A stretch of 37,710 bases of DNA from positions 1 to 37,710 of the forward strand of contig ONDH01000031.1 of the NCBI GenBank assembly GCA_900316505.1. The letters are read 5' to 3'. Shown here piece by piece: positions 7,948 through 17,052 of this stretch. A model generated the notes under the pieces. That model had not been told where the DNA came from, ran no database searches, and saw only the letters and a program-made list of their open reading frames with translations. The stretch's first letter is position 1; the number at the start of each line of letters is the position of its first letter. The stretch is from an uncultured Prevotellaceae bacterium. GTDB taxonomy: Bacteria > Bacteroidota > Bacteroidia > Bacteroidales > Bacteroidaceae. The position numbers and the translations under genes are program-made.

Positions 7948-8410
7948 CTTCCATCACCCTTACAATATCATCCATTGCAAAACCTCTTCCCAAAGCGAAA
8001 CGAATCAGCTTACCTCTGATTTCATACTCATTCTTTCCTTTCACAGAGGGGCGCTTCTTTTCTATCATTTCTCTCAACGCATCCAGATTGTCCTTCTCGT
8101 CTATTTCCTCCAAAGCCTCATCAATGTGTCGCTGTGCTATCTTCCTTCTTTTCAGTTCTTGTTCAATCCGCACCCCACCCCAATGGTTGTAGCGGAATTT
8201 ATCCCTGACAAATGCTTTGGCATAGCGTTTTTCATCGATGAACCTCTCTTTCACCAACCGAGCCACCACTCGCTCAGCCACTTCATCAGCCATCTCCCAC
8301 CGCTTCATCTTAGTCATCATGTCGTGGCAGCACTGTTCGCTCATAGCACACAGAGCAGAAAGCTTTTGATAAGCCTCCTGCTCCGTGTAAAGATGGGGTT
8401 TCTTTTCCAT
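7943..8410 (-). CDS. recX: RecX family regulatory protein
   Basis: RecX binds RecA filaments and limits their activity in recombination and the SOS response. The 155-residue sequence shows the triple-helix repeats of the family, with the hallmark FIDEKRYAKAFVRDK, then WGGVRIEQELKRRKI near the middle and a third repeat ending in GRGFAMDDIVRVM. The gene starts 3 bases after the leuS stop codon and so is probably translated together with it. Its last codons, GTT TAG, are supplied by the heptad array. Confidence 0.88.
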   Translation of the reverse strand: MEKKPHLYTEQEAYQKLSALCAMSEQCCHDMMTKMKRWEMADEVAERVVARLVKERFIDEKRYAKAFVRDKFRYNHWGGVRIEQELKRRKIAQRHIDEALEEIDEKDNLDALREMIEKKRPSVKGKNEYEIRGKLIRFALGRGFAMDDIVRVMEV

Positions 8411-8413
8411 CAG

Positions 8414-11272
8414 TTATTTCTTCAAAACCACATTGATCATCTTCCCTGGCACCACAATGACTTTCGCCACGGTGAAACCTTCCATCCACCTGGCTGACAG
8501 TGGGTTTTTAAGAGCAGCCTTCTCAGCCTCCTCCTTCGTCACATCAGCTGGGAACTCCATTGGGAAACGTGCCTTACCGTTGAATGCCACCATCATCTTC
8601 ACCGAGTCTTCCTTCAGATAATCCTCATTGAAAGCTGGCCAAGGAGCGTCGCACACACTGGTTGTGTGACCAAGCAGATGCCAGAACTCTTCTGCCACAT
8701 GAGGACAGAACGGAGCCAACAGGATGGCAAGTGTCTCCTTCACTTCACGGCTCTCGCTCTTCAGTTTCGTCAGTTCGTTGAGGCACACCATGAAGGCAGC
8801 AATCGTTGTGTTATAGGAGAACGCCTCAATGTCAGCCGTCTCCTTCTTGATGAGGGTATGCAGCGCCTTGAGTTCCTCCTTCGAAGCAGCACCGTCAGTA
8901 GCGTTGATGGCACCTTCTTCAGTGGTCATGAACTTCCACAATTTCTTCAGGAATCTGTGGCAGCCGTCAATGCCATTGGTGTCCCAAGGCTTGCTCTGTT
9001 CCACAGGGCCAAGGAACATCTCATACAGACGCAAGGTGTCGGCACCAAACTTCTCCACAATCATGTCGGGGTTCACCACGTTGAACATACTCTTCGACAT
9101 CTTCTCCACAGCCCATCCGCACACATACTTGCCTTCGTCGTTCAAAACGAACTCAGCGGTGTTGTATTCAGGACGCCAAGCCTTGAAAGCCTCCACATCC
9201 AGCACATCGGCACTCACGATGTTCACATCCACATGGATAGGTGTCACGTCATACTGGTCTTTCTTCTCCAAAGTCACAAACGTGTTCGTGTCCTTGATAC
9301 GATACACAAAGTTGCTCCTTCCCTGAATCATACCTTGGTTAATCAGCTTTTGGAAGGGCTCTTCCTTGCACGATACACCCAAGTCGAAGAGGAACTTGTT
9401 CCAGAAACGGCTGTAAATCAAGTGACCAGTAGCATGCTCACTACCACCCACATACAAGTCCACGTTCTGCCAATACTCGTCAGCATCCTTGCTCACCAGT
9501 GCCTGATCATTATGTGGATCCATATAACGCAGATAGTAAGCAGAACTGCCCGCAAAACCTGGCATCGTATAGAGTTCGATGGGGAACACCGTCTTGTTGT
9601 CTATCTTCGAGTTCTCCACAATCTTCTTGTTCACCTCATCCCATGCCCACACGGTCGCATTACCCAGTGGTGGCTCACCTGTCTCAGTAGGCAGGAACTT
9701 ATCCACTTCAGGCAATTCGATAGGCAGGCATTCCTCAGGAATCATCGTCGGGATGCCGTTCTTGTAATATACAGGGAATGGTTCACCCCAATAGCGCTGA
9801 CGGGAGAAGATGGCATCACGCAGACGGTAGTTCACCTTCACACGACCAATGCCCGCCTCCTTCACATACTTCTTCGTGGCAGCAATAGCTTCCTTCACCG
9901 TGAGCCCGTTGAGGCTGAAGTCAATGTAAGGCTTCACATCCTTGCGTGGTGAGTTGGTCACAATACCCTCCTTGGCATCGTAACTCTCCTCACTCACATC
10001 AGCACCTTCAATCAGTGGGATGATGGGCAAGTTGAAATGCTTGGCAAACGCATAGTCACGGCTGTCATGAGCAGGCACTGCCATGATGGCACCCGTACCA
10101 TAACCTGCCAACACATATTCTGAAATCCAGATGGGGTTCTTCTCGCCTGTGAAAGGATTGATGGCGTATGAGCCTGAGAACACACCCGTCACCTTGTGGT
10201 CAATCATGCGCTCCCTTTCCGTACGTCCCTTCACATATTTGATATATTCCTCCACAGCAGCTTTCTGTTCTGCTGTCGTCACTTTCTCCACCAACTCACT
10301 CTCAGGAGCCAGCACCATGAACGTCACACCAAACATCGTGTCGGCACGAGTCGTGAAGATAGTGAAACTCTCGTCGCTGTCCGCAATCTTGAATTGCACT
10401 TCCGTACCCTCCGAACGACCTATCCAGTTCTTTTGTGTCTCCTTGATGCTGTCGCTCCACTCTATCGTGTCCAGTCCGTCCAAGAGTCGCTGTGCATAGG
10501 CACTCACCCTCAGGCACCACTGCCTCATCTTCTTCTGCTCCACAGGGAAGCCACCACGCACACTCACACCGTCCACCACCTCGTCATTCGCCAGCACAGT
10601 GCCCAAACCAGCACACCAGTTCACCATCGTCTCACCCATGAAGGCGATGCGGTAGTTCATCAGTACATCACTCTTCTTCTTCTCGTCCCACGAGTTCCAC
10701 TCCTTGGCAGTGAAGTGCAGCTCTTCCGTACAAGCCACCTGCACCGTGCCGCCGTCATCGCTCAGCGTTCCCTTGGTTTCGAAACGCTGAATGAGCTTCT
10801 CGATGGGCAATGCCTTCTGCTCTTTCAGGCAGAAGAACGAATTGAACATCTTCTGGAAAGCCCATTGCGTCCACTTGTAATAGCCAGGTGCACATGTTCT
10901 CACCTCTCTGTCCCAATCGAAGCAGAAGCCAATCTTGTCCAACTGTTCACGATAGCGGTCAATATTCTGGAAGGTAGTCTTTTCAGGGTGCTGACCAGTC
11001 TGAATGGCATACTGCTCAGCAGGCAGACCATAAGCGTCATAACCCATCGGGTTCAGCACGTTATATCCCTGCAGACGCTTGAAACGAGCATAGATGTCGC
11101 TCGCAATATATCCTAATGGATGTCCCACATGCAGACCCGCCCCGCTGGGGTAGGGGAACATATTCAGCACATAAAACTTAGGTTTGCTCTTATCCTCAGC
11201 AACTTGATAGGTCTTCTCTTCCACCCACTTCTGTTGCCATTTCTTCTCAATCTCTCTAAAATTGTATTCCAT
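8414..11272 (-). CDS. leuS: Leucyl-tRNA synthetase
   Basis: LeuS charges tRNA-Leu in the cytosol. At 952 residues it is longer than the E. coli enzyme (860). The class I signatures are HVGH at 48-51 in [13 protein letters not shown] and KMSKS at 724-728. An editing domain (CP1) with a [12 protein letters not shown] segment lies between them, and the C-terminal anticodon-binding helices follow. The extra length comes from insertions near residues 155-245 and just before KMSKS, which I take as the Bacteroidetes form. It has its own promoter 29 bases upstream and leads an operon with recX and comF. Confidence 0.97.
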   Translation of the reverse strand: MEYNFREIEKKWQQKWVEEKTYQVAEDKSKPKFYVLNMFPYPSGAGLHVGHPLGYIASDIYARFKRLQGYNVLNPMGYDAYGLPAEQYAIQTGQHPEKTTFQNIDRYREQLDKIGFCFDWDREVRTCAPGYYKWTQWAFQKMFNSFFCLKEQKALPIEKLIQRFETKGTLSDDGGTVQVACTEELHFTAKEWNSWDEKKKSDVLMNYRIAFMGETMVNWCAGLGTVLANDEVVDGVSVRGGFPVEQKKMRQWCLRVSAYAQRLLDGLDTIEWSDSIKETQKNWIGRSEGTEVQFKIADSDESFTIFTTRADTMFGVTFMVLAPESELVEKVTTAEQKAAVEEYIKYVKGRTERERMIDHKVTGVFSGSYAINPFTGEKNPIWISEYVLAGYGTGAIMAVPAHDSRDYAFAKHFNLPIIPLIEGADVSEESYDAKEGIVTNSPRKDVKPYIDFSLNGLTVKEAIAATKKYVKEAGIGRVKVNYRLRDAIFSRQRYWGEPFPVYYKNGIPTMIPEECLPIELPEVDKFLPTETGEPPLGNATVWAWDEVNKKIVENSKIDNKTVFPIELYTMPGFAGSSAYYLRYMDPHNDQALVSKDADEYWQNVDLYVGGSEHATGHLIYSRFWNKFLFDLGVSCKEEPFQKLINQGMIQGRSNFVYRIKDTNTFVTLEKKDQYDVTPIHVDVNIVSADVLDVEAFKAWRPEYNTAEFVLNDEGKYVCGWAVEKMSKSMFNVVNPDMIVEKFGADTLRLYEMFLGPVEQSKPWDTNGIDGCHRFLKKLWKFMTTEEGAINATDGAASKEELKALHTLIKKETADIEAFSYNTTIAAFMVCLNELTKLKSESREVKETLAILLAPFCPHVAEEFWHLLGHTTSVCDAPWPAFNEDYLKEDSVKMMVAFNGKARFPMEFPADVTKEEAEKAALKNPLSARWMEGFTVAKVIVVPGKMINVVLKK

Positions 11273-11300
11273 TGCTTATTAGTGATTTTCAATTTGGGTA

Positions 11301-11308
11301 CAAAGTTA
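11301..11308 (-). promoter_or_regulatory. Promoter -7 element for leuS
   Basis: The minus strand reads TAACTTTG, matching TAnnTTTG, 28 bases before the leuS ATG. No leader long enough for a T-box is possible. Confidence 0.6.
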
Positions 11309-11366
11309 GTGATAAATAACGAAGTATGAAGAATCACGCGTAAAGATTTGAACATCACTCCAACGA

Positions 11367-11404
11367 AAAAGCCTAAAAGTCCTTTTTTTGACCTTGAGGC
11401 TTTT
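11367..11404 (-). terminator. Terminator below the SIR2 gene
   Basis: An 8-base stem (AAAAGCCT at 11367-11374 with its complement at 11397-11404) has T-runs on both sides and so can work in either direction. It lies 180 bases after the SIR2 stop and before the leuS promoter. The gene-free stretch 11405-11581 shows only a 45-codon open segment of doubtful meaning. Confidence 0.5.
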
Positions 11405-11581
11405 CAATATTTATCTTTTCCCATCCGAAGTGACAATGATCTTCTTGTTCATCCCTATTTTTCCCATGCTTCTTGTGGTTTGTTCAAATGACTTTTTTGT
11501 AAAGTAATAATCGTATTTCGTCTCAAACAACCGTATAATTCAAAGCCATTCTTGATAGTTGACAAGAAATTTGTATGTTTC

Positions 11582-14500
11582 TCACACTCTAATAAATGTC
11601 TGAACAAAAGAATCATTTAACCAATATACAACCGCATCAGAGTCTTTATAACCATTCTTTCTCAGAAAATCAGCAATAATATAAAGGTGATTAAAAGACC
11701 ACACAGGTCTGAATTCCCGATAAGTAGACCAACGCTCCTTATACAAAGAAACTAACGTGTAAAGTTTTGAGCATAGATTTGTAGAAATTATTTCCTCAGA
11801 GTATTCCTCAACCACAATTCTAATTTTATACAATAAGGAATTAATTATTAAACCATCTCCCATTATTGCTCTATCCAGCATGAAGTTAAACTCGTCAAGA
11901 TATTCCCCTAAACCTTTCGCTTTGATTCCATGTATAACATTATCCATTGCGTAATCAGCATCCATTGATTGTTCAGAAAGCATCCCTTCAATAAGAGTTT
12001 TATATGAAACACGTTCGTTAAGTAATTCTTCTGTTCTGACACGAACATCCATCAATGCTTGTTTCCTACTTTCAATATTTAATCCATCAATAAACCGCAA
12101 CACATCTGACAAATATTCAACTTGAACATTCCGTATGAATGTCATTTCATGTGTATTCTTATATTTCTCTTTGTATTTATTAATATTTGTTTCTAGATTG
12201 TCTTTGATACAATTGAATTCCTCATCAGTCCATTCAATCTTGTCTTGAAAAACATTTAGTCGAATATAATTAGGAGTGGACCATCCTTTTCCATCTGTCA
12301 TGATACCACAATGCCACACATCGTGTTTCAACAAAAGTTTTTTTGCAATTCTCAAGGCTTTTGAATTGTTTTTTGTTAAGAGGCACAAATAAAAGGAAGA
12401 AGAACGATCTTGAGGAAGTTTTTCCGTTCCCACTTCTATTACTTTATTGCAGAATAAATTTTTAAGTTCTTGTTTCATTACCTCATTTTCTTCCATAAAG
12501 AAAAAAAGTTCCGTGATATCTGTTTCGGGATAATTATCAATTAGTTCCTTTAATGTACTCCAAACCTTGCAAGGAACACAATTTTTGATATACCTTATTT
12601 GTAGATTATCCCTAATAAAACTATCTGCCAATACATGGTTTTCGCGATAATGAGTCAATAATTCCACTAAAACATATACAATATTATCATGTTTTTTTAG
12701 GCTTACCAAAGCATGTTTGACATTCTTAACAAGTGAATCAGAAATATCCAGTTTCTCAAAATTTTTAATTAATTTGTTGAAAATGCACTCTTTAAATACT
12801 TCAAACCAGAGGCTTTCGTCTACAGCGATATATATGGGGGCTATAACGATTAGTAGACCTGTATAAAACATTTGTGGGGTGTTACAATCACCGTATGCTT
12901 GTATCGCCTTTACAAGAATATCTTTGTTAAACTTACTCAACTTTGGAGAATAAGCAAAGTCTTGCCCTATCCTTGTCAATAAACTATTGTCGTTATATTG
13001 GATTGAATAGAAGAAACAAGGATAAGGGAATTCATCATACAGATTTTGGAATACCAAATACCAAGAAGCCTTATCCATAAAATTAGTGATTCCATAGTTT
13101 AAGTACACTCCACAATCAGATATAAAACGAAGAATCCTTAAACTTTTTTCGTATTTTGGATGACTCTCACCAAAATTCATTGTTGAGCCAATCCAACCAC
13201 GCGTACGAGGTATAGCCAATTTGTCTCTTAATTGCTGAATCATGAAACTTAACATATCGCCAATACCATCTATTCCATATTGATAAAAATCTTCTGTATC
13301 ATATGGTCTTGGATATTTGTTGGAGATGAAATTAGCTATTTGTATTGCGTACAATTGCAAGACTGGATAGTTTCCCTTCTTTATATATTCCCCAAGCAAC
13401 TCAAAAGCCTCATCTTGTTTGCTATATTGTGAAGCGAGTCTCATGGACTTTAGTGCTATAAAATAGCCACAAGGAAGCCAATGCTGAATTAAGTCATCTG
13501 CCTCTTTGAAATCAAGATGAAAAAGACTTCTTTGTATATTCTCATAAATAAATTCATCATCTGTACCAGATAGTTTTGTGGTCCTGCCATTAAATGTTTC
13601 TTCTTTTACTTTTAGAAGATTCCAAAGAGGTGATTTGTTCAACTCCTCATAGTCTTTTATCAATTTAGAATAGTAATGCGGATTGAGTCCACATTCATCA
13701 ATAGCTAATGATAATAGAAACGCATCATTGATATCAATTTTTGTTTTTCGAACAATTCCATCAATAATGTAATTTTGATTATAGATAATTTTTGGAAATC
13801 TGTTTGCGGGTTTTGCTTTTTTTATTTTCTCTACGATACTAGCAGTAGCACTATTATCATTAATTTTTGATAACGCTTCTTGCCATAATTTTCTGTATTC
13901 ATATAACTCTTTTCTGACCAAACTAAAAGTAGATAGAGTGGAAACATCAACAGACTTACCTTCTTGGGATTCTTTCTCGTCTGGACTTATTTGAGAGTCA
14001 CCATTTATAAACTCATTACCTTCCGAGTCTCCTAATTTGAGAAACTTTAAGAAATTGGTTAATATTGTTCTTTTAGTGTCGTTATCAAGTGTCTCTTTCC
14101 TTTGTTTTTCTAATATTGATGATATGTCTTTGTCTTCGAATCCAATAGCACGAAGTCGTTCCAGTGTAATGAGATTGATTACTTTTGTATGATGATTGTT
14201 GTAATACAATCGTAGATCAAGCGGGACATCCTTGCCACTGACATCAATAATATATATTTTGGTTACATTGCCATCTTCTCCTTCTAAGACATCGCTCATC
14301 CATGTTACCCAACCTTTATAATTTGCATCTGTTCCTGAAAAACCGAGCAACATAAATTTTCCCTGAAGCATGGCTATTCTCATTAATGAAGAAAATGCCT
14401 CGTGCTTTTCTTTATATGTTTCATAATCTTCTTTGGAAATAATATATTGAAGTTTGTTGTCTCCATCGAAATTTATCTTTTCTTCTTGGTTTGTCCTCAA

Positions 14501-15130
14501 ATTTCCGTGAATCTTGATGATATTCCTATTCCGAATATTGTCAGATAAATCCCGACCGCTTTTTACAATATTAGGCGCATTTTCAATTTTTGAGCCCATA
14601 ATTTCTATTGTGAATTCAATTAAATTCTCATAGTTAGTTGTATAAATGTTTTGCAATTTAGATAGTGATAAAAGTTCCTTATGAGCAGAGAAATTGGGTT
14701 CAGGAACTTCTTCTTTATTTTCATCCCCAATTTTCAAGACTATTTTTCCCTTTTCATTAAAAGTAGCATAGGGAATTCGGCTTTCAATATATGCCTCTAT
14801 AGATTCTCTAAATCCTCTTTTCTGAATATATTGAGAAGTCAATGCTAAAAAATCCTCGTGTTTACATATCTTTGAAATATATTCATCTCGAACCCTTTTT
14901 TCAATATCCTTGTCCAAAGAATCACAATGGAATTGATGACAATAATTGTCATAGTGCTTTGTAATATCAATTTCAAATAGTTCTTCAACCATGTCATGTA
15001 ATAGTTCTCCCCAACTCAAAAAAAGATTAGACACATTCTTTGAGAATCCAGCACCCACTAATGCTGAGACAAGTTCGTTCTCATAACATTCTTTCAATTC
15101 CATCAATATCTCTTTTTCCACTTTTTCCAT
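11582..15130 (-). CDS. SIR2-domain antiviral protein with long helical C-terminus
   Basis: The first 330 residues form a SIR2_2-type NAD-binding domain: GAGFS at 26-30, TTNYE at 164-168 with Asn166, KIHGN with His208 as likely catalytic residue, and LLGFSGTD at 261-268. Known defence proteins with this domain (ThsA, DSR1, DSR2, SIR2-HerA, Avs types) deplete NAD+ after phage sensing and stop growth. A low-complexity linker near residues 375-395 leads to about 780 residues of mostly helical sequence without a recognised domain, likely the phage sensor, as in DSR-type proteins. No STAND ATPase motif is evident. The gene starts 19 bases after mod, without its own promoter, and is clearly more A+T-rich than leuS or res. 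DSR-like is the best label; the exact family is not certain. Confidence 0.82.
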   Translation of the reverse strand: MEKVEKEILMELKECYENELVSALVGAGFSKNVSNLFLSWGELLHDMVEELFEIDITKHYDNYCHQFHCDSLDKDIEKRVRDEYISKICKHEDFLALTSQYIQKRGFRESIEAYIESRIPYATFNEKGKIVLKIGDENKEEVPEPNFSAHKELLSLSKLQNIYTTNYENLIEFTIEIMGSKIENAPNIVKSGRDLSDNIRNRNIIKIHGNLRTNQEEKINFDGDNKLQYIISKEDYETYKEKHEAFSSLMRIAMLQGKFMLLGFSGTDANYKGWVTWMSDVLEGEDGNVTKIYIIDVSGKDVPLDLRLYYNNHHTKVINLITLERLRAIGFEDKDISSILEKQRKETLDNDTKRTILTNFLKFLKLGDSEGNEFINGDSQISPDEKESQEGKSVDVSTLSTFSLVRKELYEYRKLWQEALSKINDNSATASIVEKIKKAKPANRFPKIIYNQNYIIDGIVRKTKIDINDAFLLSLAIDECGLNPHYYSKLIKDYEELNKSPLWNLLKVKEETFNGRTTKLSGTDDEFIYENIQRSLFHLDFKEADDLIQHWLPCGYFIALKSMRLASQYSKQDEAFELLGEYIKKGNYPVLQLYAIQIANFISNKYPRPYDTEDFYQYGIDGIGDMLSFMIQQLRDKLAIPRTRGWIGSTMNFGESHPKYEKSLRILRFISDCGVYLNYGITNFMDKASWYLVFQNLYDEFPYPCFFYSIQYNDNSLLTRIGQDFAYSPKLSKFNKDILVKAIQAYGDCNTPQMFYTGLLIVIAPIYIAVDESLWFEVFKECIFNKLIKNFEKLDISDSLVKNVKHALVSLKKHDNIVYVLVELLTHYRENHVLADSFIRDNLQIRYIKNCVPCKVWSTLKELIDNYPETDITELFFFMEENEVMKQELKNLFCNKVIEVGTEKLPQDRSSSFYLCLLTKNNSKALRIAKKLLLKHDVWHCGIMTDGKGWSTPNYIRLNVFQDKIEWTDEEFNCIKDNLETNINKYKEKYKNTHEMTFIRNVQVEYLSDVLRFIDGLNIESRKQALMDVRVRTEELLNERVSYKTLIEGMLSEQSMDADYAMDNVIHGIKAKGLGEYLDEFNFMLDRAIMGDGLIINSLLYKIRIVVEEYSEEIISTNLCSKLYTLVSLYKERWSTYREFRPVWSFNHLYIIADFLRKNGYKDSDAVVYWLNDSFVQTFIRV

Positions 15131-15149
15131 AACTGAAGAACTTTAAAAA

Positions 15150-17039
15150 CTACAATTGAAAAATAGTTTCATCTCCACAAATATTGCGGATTTTCATACG
15201 GAGAGGCCTCTGGTCGCATCGGATGGTGGCATCCCAGAAGTTTGTGGTCCTCTTGCCATTGAGGGCGACAAAGCCGAGACGGTCAATCTTCACCTCCGCA
15301 TCGCTGTGCCAAGGAGCCTGCTTGTCGGCATTGGTGCAGTCAAGGCTCACCCATTCGATGGTCTCCAGCCCCTCGTCGCTGATTCTGATAGGGTTGAAAG
15401 GCACATCCTTCCCCCTTGCCCTTTTTTGCATGGCCTGCTGTTCGGCCTTCAGGTTCACCTCCTCTATCTTTTTCAGCACACGGTCGCTATGGAAACTCTT
15501 CATTTCCACTTGCCAACCCGACCAAATGGAATCATGCGTCTCGCTTACTTCCCATTCCGCCTCATCTTCCAAAACCACATCATCCAGAACTTGCTTCAAG
15601 TCGCGCAATTCTATATCAATGGTTGTCTGGTCATTCTGCTCCTTGATGAATTGCTCTATCTCCTTGCGGTCTGTGATGTCAATGTAATAAACGATGACAC
15701 GTTGGGTGTCGTCTGGAAGGTCAGGCAGCGCTTCACGGATGATGCGGTTCATTAGAGGTATATCAAGCAGACGGGTGCTGCTGTCCATCAGATTGGGCAG
15801 ATAGACTGGCATCATGCCATATTTCGTGTCCACGATGCTTCCTTCCCAAAACTTATCCAGCGCATCCTCGTTGCGGAGACCTTGAATCAGACTCTTCAAC
15901 TTATCCATTGTCTGAACGGGATTGCGATAAAGCGACACACCATCCTTCACCTCCAACACTTCAAACTCTGCCTTGTCTGCCACCAAGCGGTCTCTGGCTG
16001 TCTGAATGCTATTGATACCGATGTCGCAATGGATAAAATGACGTCCCAACTTATTGGCTACCGCAGCTGTCACACCGCTACCACCAAAAAAGTCGGCAAC
16101 AAGCATACCTTCATTGGAACTTGCTTTGATGATACGTTCCAAAAGGGCTTCTGGCTTTTGTGTGGCATAGTCAACACGTTGAGAATCAGTTGAAGCAATA
16201 TATGGTATAGTCCATACATCCTTCACTTTTTTATCCATTGATTCTTCATATATAATATTGCCATTCTCGTCACGAGCCCGCATATTCTTTCCATCAACTT
16301 TGACACGTTTGCTTTGTAACACAGGCACATCTCTTTCTTCTTTGACAACATTATAGAAATAGTCAGAACTCTTTGAATAGCGAAATATTGTATCATGTTC
16401 ACATACAAAATCTTTAGGATCGCTACTTCCGCTCATTTTATTAGTATAATGCCATATAATCTCATTCCTAAAATTATCCTCCCCAAAGATTTCATCCATC
16501 AGAATCTTTACATAATGCCCAATGTGATAATCTAGATGCACATAAATACTTGCCTCATCACTCATCACACTCTTTATCGCCATCAAGTTCTCGTACATCC
16601 AGTTGAGGTAACGCTCCTTATCCCACACATCACCATACATCTTCTCCTCAAATGCCTTCAGTTCCTCCACATCCAGTTCGCTTTCTGCCTGTGCAATTGC
16701 TTGTGCCACCTTGGGATTCCTGCGGATATACACCTTCTTAGCATAGTCGGCACCGCTGGCAAAGGGTGGGTCAATATACACAAGGTCAACTTGTACACCC
16801 TGTTCTTTCAGATAGGCACAAGCCGAAAGGCACTCGCCACGAACCACCATGTTGTGATGGAGATTCTTACCTATCTGCTCTTGGTGCTCCATCTCATAGA
16901 GGGGCATGCCTCGCTGCACACGCTCTATGACCTGGTCGTTGTCGCGATAGCGAAGCACTCGTTTGGTGCGTACGAAGTTGTCTAAGATTGCTTGTCCCTC
17001 AAGCGTGTTGGGGTAATAGGGAACGTATTTGATTGCCAT
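15150..17039 (-). CDS. mod: Type III restriction-modification methyltransferase Mod
   Basis: Mod recognises the asymmetric site and methylates adenine at N6 with S-adenosylmethionine; Res acts only in complex with it. The 629-residue protein has motif IV DPPF at 90-93 and motif I FFGGSG at 317-322, the beta-class order. The target recognition domain lies between them, about residues 180-285. That stretch (16184-16500) is distinctly A+T-rich and uses different codons from the flanks, which suggests exchange of the recognition domain. The C-terminal 300 residues are less typical and probably bind Res. Res lies upstream (13-base gap), the reverse of the usual mod-res order, and the SIR2 gene follows after 19 bases. 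No simple repeat for phase variation is visible near the start. Confidence 0.93.
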   Translation of the reverse strand: MAIKYVPYYPNTLEGQAILDNFVRTKRVLRYRDNDQVIERVQRGMPLYEMEHQEQIGKNLHHNMVVRGECLSACAYLKEQGVQVDLVYIDPPFASGADYAKKVYIRRNPKVAQAIAQAESELDVEELKAFEEKMYGDVWDKERYLNWMYENLMAIKSVMSDEASIYVHLDYHIGHYVKILMDEIFGEDNFRNEIIWHYTNKMSGSSDPKDFVCEHDTIFRYSKSSDYFYNVVKEERDVPVLQSKRVKVDGKNMRARDENGNIIYEESMDKKVKDVWTIPYIASTDSQRVDYATQKPEALLERIIKASSNEGMLVADFFGGSGVTAAVANKLGRHFIHCDIGINSIQTARDRLVADKAEFEVLEVKDGVSLYRNPVQTMDKLKSLIQGLRNEDALDKFWEGSIVDTKYGMMPVYLPNLMDSSTRLLDIPLMNRIIREALPDLPDDTQRVIVYYIDITDRKEIEQFIKEQNDQTTIDIELRDLKQVLDDVVLEDEAEWEVSETHDSIWSGWQVEMKSFHSDRVLKKIEEVNLKAEQQAMQKRARGKDVPFNPIRISDEGLETIEWVSLDCTNADKQAPWHSDAEVKIDRLGFVALNGKRTTNFWDATIRCDQRPLRMKIRNICGDETIFQL

Positions 17040-17052
17040 AACTTATGGTTGT

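Noticed and set aside
8666..9952. A 428-codon open frame antisense to leuS
   Set aside because: It is rich in His, Leu and Val by complement of leuS codons, with no motif; leuS is certain on the other strand.
11455..11590. About 45 open codons continuing past the SIR2 stop in another frame (with NGFELYG, as in some acetyltransferases)
   Set aside because: Too short and without a start codon or neighbouring family motifs to call a gene remnant; could also hint at a frameshift near the end of the SIR2 gene, but nothing supports this.
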